Shown one piece after another: positions 40,000 to 42,807 of a DNA stretch of 42,807 bases; the first letter of the stretch is position 1; every line of letters starts with the position of its first letter. Made by a program: the position numbers and the translations under genes. This DNA comes from Acidobacteriota bacterium (GTDB taxonomy: Bacteria > Acidobacteriota > Terriglobia > Bryobacterales > Bryobacteraceae), in the NCBI GenBank assembly GCA_016213775.1, contig JACQZR010000198.1, positions 1 to 42,807 on the forward strand. Direction: 5' to 3'. A model generated the notes under the pieces. That model was not told the DNA's origin, did no database searches, and worked only from the letters and a program-made list of their open reading frames with translations.

Positions 40000-41541
40000 T
40001 TAGGGCGCGGCGCATTTGAAACTGGTGGCGACGTCCGGACTTCCCTGCCCGGCGTACTTCGCCACCTGCGGGTACGCACATAATGGCCGCGAACGAACGG
40101 GTTTGCCTTTTTCGATTTGTTCGGCGATTATGGCGCCGGGCTTCACGCCTTTCTCCACCCAGGGCACGATGCGCACCAGCGGATCGAAGCACGCAGGCCC
40201 CACGCCACCGCTGCAATGGAACACGCCCGGCATCATGTAGAGCTGGAAGAAATCATGCGTGCCCGGGCCCATTTTCTTCAGCACGGATTCGTAGTAGCCG
40301 ATGCCCATCAGGGGATTGAGCGCGGGGTCGGCCCAACCGAAGTACATCAGGATCTTGCCGCCGTGCGCGCGGAAACGGGAAAGATCGGGATCGGTGGCGT
40401 TCATCATGCGGCCCACCTCGTTGAAGAGATGCGCGTCGCGTTCGAGGTTGAATTTCGCCATGTCGTAGTTGGGGTCGGGCTTGGGGAAGATCATGTAGCG
40501 GAGCGCGCTCTCCGCGTAGTTCGCGGATTGGCTGAGGCCGTTGGCGCGAACCAGCCATCCATCCCAACCGCTGGTACCGTTGGGACCCGGGATTTCCGCG
40601 CCCACGGGCCAACCGTACATGACGCGTTTGCCGTTCAGCACAAGGTCGCCGTACATGTTTTCGAGCGTCTTGATTTGCCCTGATGTGAAGCACGTGGCGC
40701 TGTCGGCGGCATCGCAAACAGGGAGGTCGCGCGAAGGGCGGAAGTCGCAGGCACGCGGGTCTGTGATAAGTCCGTCCTTCAGGCCGTCGATGGCATCACA
40801 CTTGGCGTACACCTTTTCAGCTAGCATTTTGAGTTTCTCCACCGGCAGGGGCGCTTTCTGGAGCGCCTGATAGGTGGCGATGGAGCGGAGCCGGCCACCG
40901 AAGTGATCGAGAGCGGGTGCGCCAACGATGATGCCGTCGAAGTCGTCGGGATAGCGCTGCGCGAGGATCAGACCCTGGCGTCCGCCGGTGGAACAGCCGT
41001 TGTAATAGGACTTCACCGGGCGGCTTCCGTAGTAGGCCGCGGCCACGCGCTTGGCTGATTCCGCCGTCACGTGCAGCGAGCGGAAGGCGTAATCGGCGAA
41101 CTTCTGCGGGTTGGTGGTGAACGTCGCGAGCGGCTCTTTGGCGGCGTCATGGCCGGTGTTGGTTTGCGTCACCGCGAAGCCGGAACCAAGTGCGGCATTA
41201 CGATGCGCGATGCGATTCGCCGCTTCGAGACTTTCGCCCGCGTAGCCGCCGTTGCCGAACATGTAAAGGCGGCGGTTCCAGTTGACGGGCAAGCTCACTT
41301 CGATACGAATCTCGGGCTGCACCAACACGAGCACGCGGCAGAAGGCGGGGACGTTGTTGGCTTCCGGCATGCTTTCAGCGGAAAGGATCGACAGGTCGTA
41401 TCCGGTGAGTGAGTGGAGTGCGGAACAGGTGGATTTCGGAGCAACGGACTGTTCGCCGGCGGGTGGTTTCCATTCGCGAATGTGCGGCGCATTCTGGGCG
41501 AACGCGGCCGCGGCAACCAGGAGGAGGGATGCGAATCGCAT
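40000..41541 (-). CDS. Secreted tannase/feruloyl esterase family protein
   Basis: The protein has 513 residues from the ATG at 41541 (signal peptide MRFASLLLVAAAAFA; an ATG at 41565 adds eight polar residues). Nucleophile motif GCSTGGRQG with Ser184; APHIREW and CSALHSLTG at the N-terminus; GGKILMYFGWADPALNP with the acid; and MPGVFHCSGGVGP with the catalytic His. Paired cysteines fit the disulfide-linked Ser/His arrangement of this family. It hydrolyses ester bonds of aromatic acids such as gallate or ferulate, or related substrates, outside the cytoplasm. The divergent toxin-antitoxin-like pair starts 39 bases away. Confidence 0.93.
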   Translation of the reverse strand: MRFASLLLVAAAAFAQNAPHIREWKPPAGEQSVAPKSTCSALHSLTGYDLSILSAESMPEANNVPAFCRVLVLVQPEIRIEVSLPVNWNRRLYMFGNGGYAGESLEAANRIAHRNAALGSGFAVTQTNTGHDAAKEPLATFTTNPQKFADYAFRSLHVTAESAKRVAAAYYGSRPVKSYYNGCSTGGRQGLILAQRYPDDFDGIIVGAPALDHFGGRLRSIATYQALQKAPLPVEKLKMLAEKVYAKCDAIDGLKDGLITDPRACDFRPSRDLPVCDAADSATCFTSGQIKTLENMYGDLVLNGKRVMYGWPVGAEIPGPNGTSGWDGWLVRANGLSQSANYAESALRYMIFPKPDPNYDMAKFNLERDAHLFNEVGRMMNATDPDLSRFRAHGGKILMYFGWADPALNPLMGIGYYESVLKKMGPGTHDFFQLYMMPGVFHCSGGVGPACFDPLVRIVPWVEKGVKPGAIIAEQIEKGKPVRSRPLCAYPQVAKYAGQGSPDVATSFKCAAP

Positions 41542-41579
41542 CCGGGAATGATATCGCGAAATCATGCCATAATGCAGTT

Positions 41580-41843
41580 GTGCCGGTAGAAATCAAGACG
41601 ATTGGCAATAGCGGGCAGATATCGCTGGGGAAAGAACATGCCGGCCGCACTGTCGTGGTTGAGGAAGTTGAGTCCGGCGTTTGGATGATTCGCACCGCTA
41701 AAGTAATCCCCGACAGCGAAATGTGGCTTCACACTCCGGAGGTTCGGGCCAGCCTCGACAGGGCGCTGGAATGGTCCGGAAAGACGGAGCGTTCGGAATC
41801 GGACTTGAACGCCCTGAAGCGAAAGGTCCGCAGAGGAAAGTAA
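41580..41843 (+). CDS. Small AbrB-like antitoxin candidate
   Basis: The protein has 87 residues from a GTG at 41580; the frame opens earlier but then overlaps the tannase gene. MPVEIKTIGNSGQISLGKEH then AGRTVVVEEVESGVWMI resembles the swapped-hairpin N-terminus of AbrB-type antitoxins. The second half (TPEVRASLDRALEW, then ESDLNALKRKVRRGK) is helical and basic and could wrap a toxin. No Shine-Dalgarno is seen, but CATAAT lies six bases upstream, which suggests a leaderless mRNA. It is directly abutted by the next gene. Confidence 0.65.
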   Translation: MPVEIKTIGNSGQISLGKEHAGRTVVVEEVESGVWMIRTAKVIPDSEMWLHTPEVRASLDRALEWSGKTERSESDLNALKRKVRRGK

Positions 41844-42137
41844 GTGTCCGTCCGGTTGGATCTCAACAACCAGGAGTTCCAAGCACAGTGGTTTCGCATG
41901 GAGAAGGAAGAGCGCTACGCTGTGCTCCAGACCTGCGTCAAAATTGCGGGTCTCAGTTGGGACGAACTCTACCGGGATCGTGGCCTCCGACGGGAGATGA
42001 TACAGAGCCGGCGGTCGACCGGCGGGTCGAGGTTCTATTCGATACGCATCACGCCTAAGCTGCGTGCCGTGGTGCAACGCCGCGGCGAGTTTCTTGAGTT
42101 TCTCACCCTACACGCGGATCACGACTCGGCGTATTAA
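41844..42137 (+). CDS. Small RelE-like toxin candidate
   Basis: The protein has 97 residues, with a GTG start at 41844 immediately after the previous stop. The C-terminal half (GSRFYSIRITPKLRAVVQR, then GEFLEFLTLHADHDSAY) resembles the last strands of RelE/ParE-superfamily mRNA interferases. The N-terminal half (ERYAVLQTCVKIAGLSWDEL) is unlike standard RelE and may be a helical extension. The arrangement with the gene before it is typical of type II toxin-antitoxin pairs. The activity is a guess. Confidence 0.6.
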   Translation: MSVRLDLNNQEFQAQWFRMEKEERYAVLQTCVKIAGLSWDELYRDRGLRREMIQSRRSTGGSRFYSIRITPKLRAVVQRRGEFLEFLTLHADHDSAY

Positions 42138-42807
42138 CTACCAACTGATCCTGCCGCCGAGGGTGATGCGGCGCTGCGTGTTTCCTGCACCAAGCGTTGT
42201 CACCTGGCCGAATGCGCCACTGGTCGGCGTAGTGTTGGGGGCCGCGAAAATCGGGGAGTTCAGCGCATCTACCGCTTCGGCTCGGAACTGAAGGCCCACA
42301 CGCTCGGTGACGCGGAAATTCTTGAACGCTGAGAGATTCATGATGTTGAAACCGTCCGAGCGGATGCCGCTGAAGCGGAGCGGAAAGGTGCGAATGTTGT
42401 CGCTCAACTGGCGCTGCGAGTTGCGCTCGAAACCGGCGTCGATGTTGAACCAGCGGTCGACGGTGCGCTCGGATGCCGCGAGCGGAATGTCCTTGATGTT
42501 GCCGTAGAAGAGCGCGTTGCCGAAGCCCAATGGGAGACCGGTGGCGTATTGATAGATGGATTGGAATGACCAGCCGCCCGCGGCGAGATCCATCCACCGG
42601 CTGGCGTTGAGGAAACGGCGGCCCTTGCCGAGGGGGAGTTCGAAGACGGCGCTCATGGAGAGATTGTGCGTGCGGTCATTCGCCGACACCACATGCGTGG
42701 GCGCGGGATCGCTGGCGTTGAGGTAGTCGACGGCCTCCATCGCCTTCGAGTACGTATACGACATCTGCATCGTGTAGCCCTTGCTGAAGCGCTTTTCGGC
42801 GCGGAGA
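42138..42807 (-). CDS. TonB-dependent receptor, C-terminal part (cut by window edge)
   Basis: The last 222 or so residues of an Oar-like receptor barrel are present: LRAEKRFSKGYTMQMSYTYSKAM, FELPLGKGRRFL, GGWSFQSIYQYATGLPL, LQFRAEAVDALNSPIF and the end TLGGRISW with a terminal Trp. These strands match the two other receptors in the window (YTYSKAF, LPLGKGRKL, EAYNLTNS). The rest lies beyond 42807. The stop directly abuts the stop of the convergent toxin-like gene, with no gap. Confidence 0.92.
   Translation of the reverse strand, partial: LRAEKRFSKGYTMQMSYTYSKAMEAVDYLNASDPAPTHVVSANDRTHNLSMSAVFELPLGKGRRFLNASRWMDLAAGGWSFQSIYQYATGLPLGFGNALFYGNIKDIPLAASERTVDRWFNIDAGFERNSQRQLSDNIRTFPLRFSGIRSDGFNIMNLSAFKNFRVTERVGLQFRAEAVDALNSPIFAAPNTTPTSGAFGQVTTLGAGNTQRRITLGGRISW

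Noticed and set aside
1-42807. CRISPR arrays, tRNA or rRNA genes, complete insertion sequences, prophage genes
   Set aside because: No regularly spaced repeats, cloverleaf sequences, transposase genes or phage structural genes were recognised on either strand by reading.

Overview
The window looks like a chromosomal segment of an Acidobacteriota genome of the Bryobacterales/Solibacter type. The evidence is the high G+C, three Oar-like TonB-dependent receptors with an N-terminal carboxypeptidase-regulatory domain, a Ser/Thr kinase fused to a TolB-like (PD40) beta-propeller, and many secreted hydrolases with long signal peptides. No rRNA, tRNA, CRISPR array or complete insertion sequence was seen.

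Left part (1-10.6 kb): a minus-strand operon carries three small secreted cysteine-rich paralogues around an Oar-like receptor and a sialidase-like Asp-box protein that itself has a CxCC motif. This is my leading candidate for an undescribed system, probably metal-related. Upstream of it lies an astacin-type metalloprotease. Next come a SelA/DgaE-like PLP enzyme, a divergent amidohydrolase and a RidA protein, which together look like a catabolic cassette.

Middle part (10.6-28.9 kb): an accessory and rearranged region. Two paralogous modules of histidine kinase, OmpR-type regulator and secreted TPR/beta-propeller protein (16.8-21.4 kb and 23.4-28.9 kb) stand near each other; the second ends in a di-heme peroxidase. 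Each kinase is preceded by hexamer repeats at an exact 11-bp period, as expected for OmpR/PhoB-type binding. Both modules have left relics: a frameshifted 5' end of the first kinase at 12.5 kb, and a collapsed copy of the second operon (kinase 5' end joined to peroxidase fragment through a 163-bp inverted-repeat element) at 21.5-22.1 kb. Around these lie two intact toxin-antitoxin pairs, a decayed vapBC pair, a DUF433 tail, a frameshifted cupin, a broken Uma2 gene and a 55-bp exact copy of a vapC 3' end.

Right part (28.9-42.8 kb): two beta-lactamase-fold serine hydrolases, a small basic secreted protein, selenophosphate synthetase selD, a long Oar-like receptor, an M28 peptidase translationally coupled to a family III CoA transferase, a tannase-family esterase, a small antitoxin/toxin-like pair, and the 3' part of a third receptor. 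selD reads through an in-frame TGA (selenocysteine) with a SECIS-like hairpin directly behind it, so its true start lies 66 bases upstream of where a simple ORF call would put it. This implies that the organism decodes UGA as selenocysteine.
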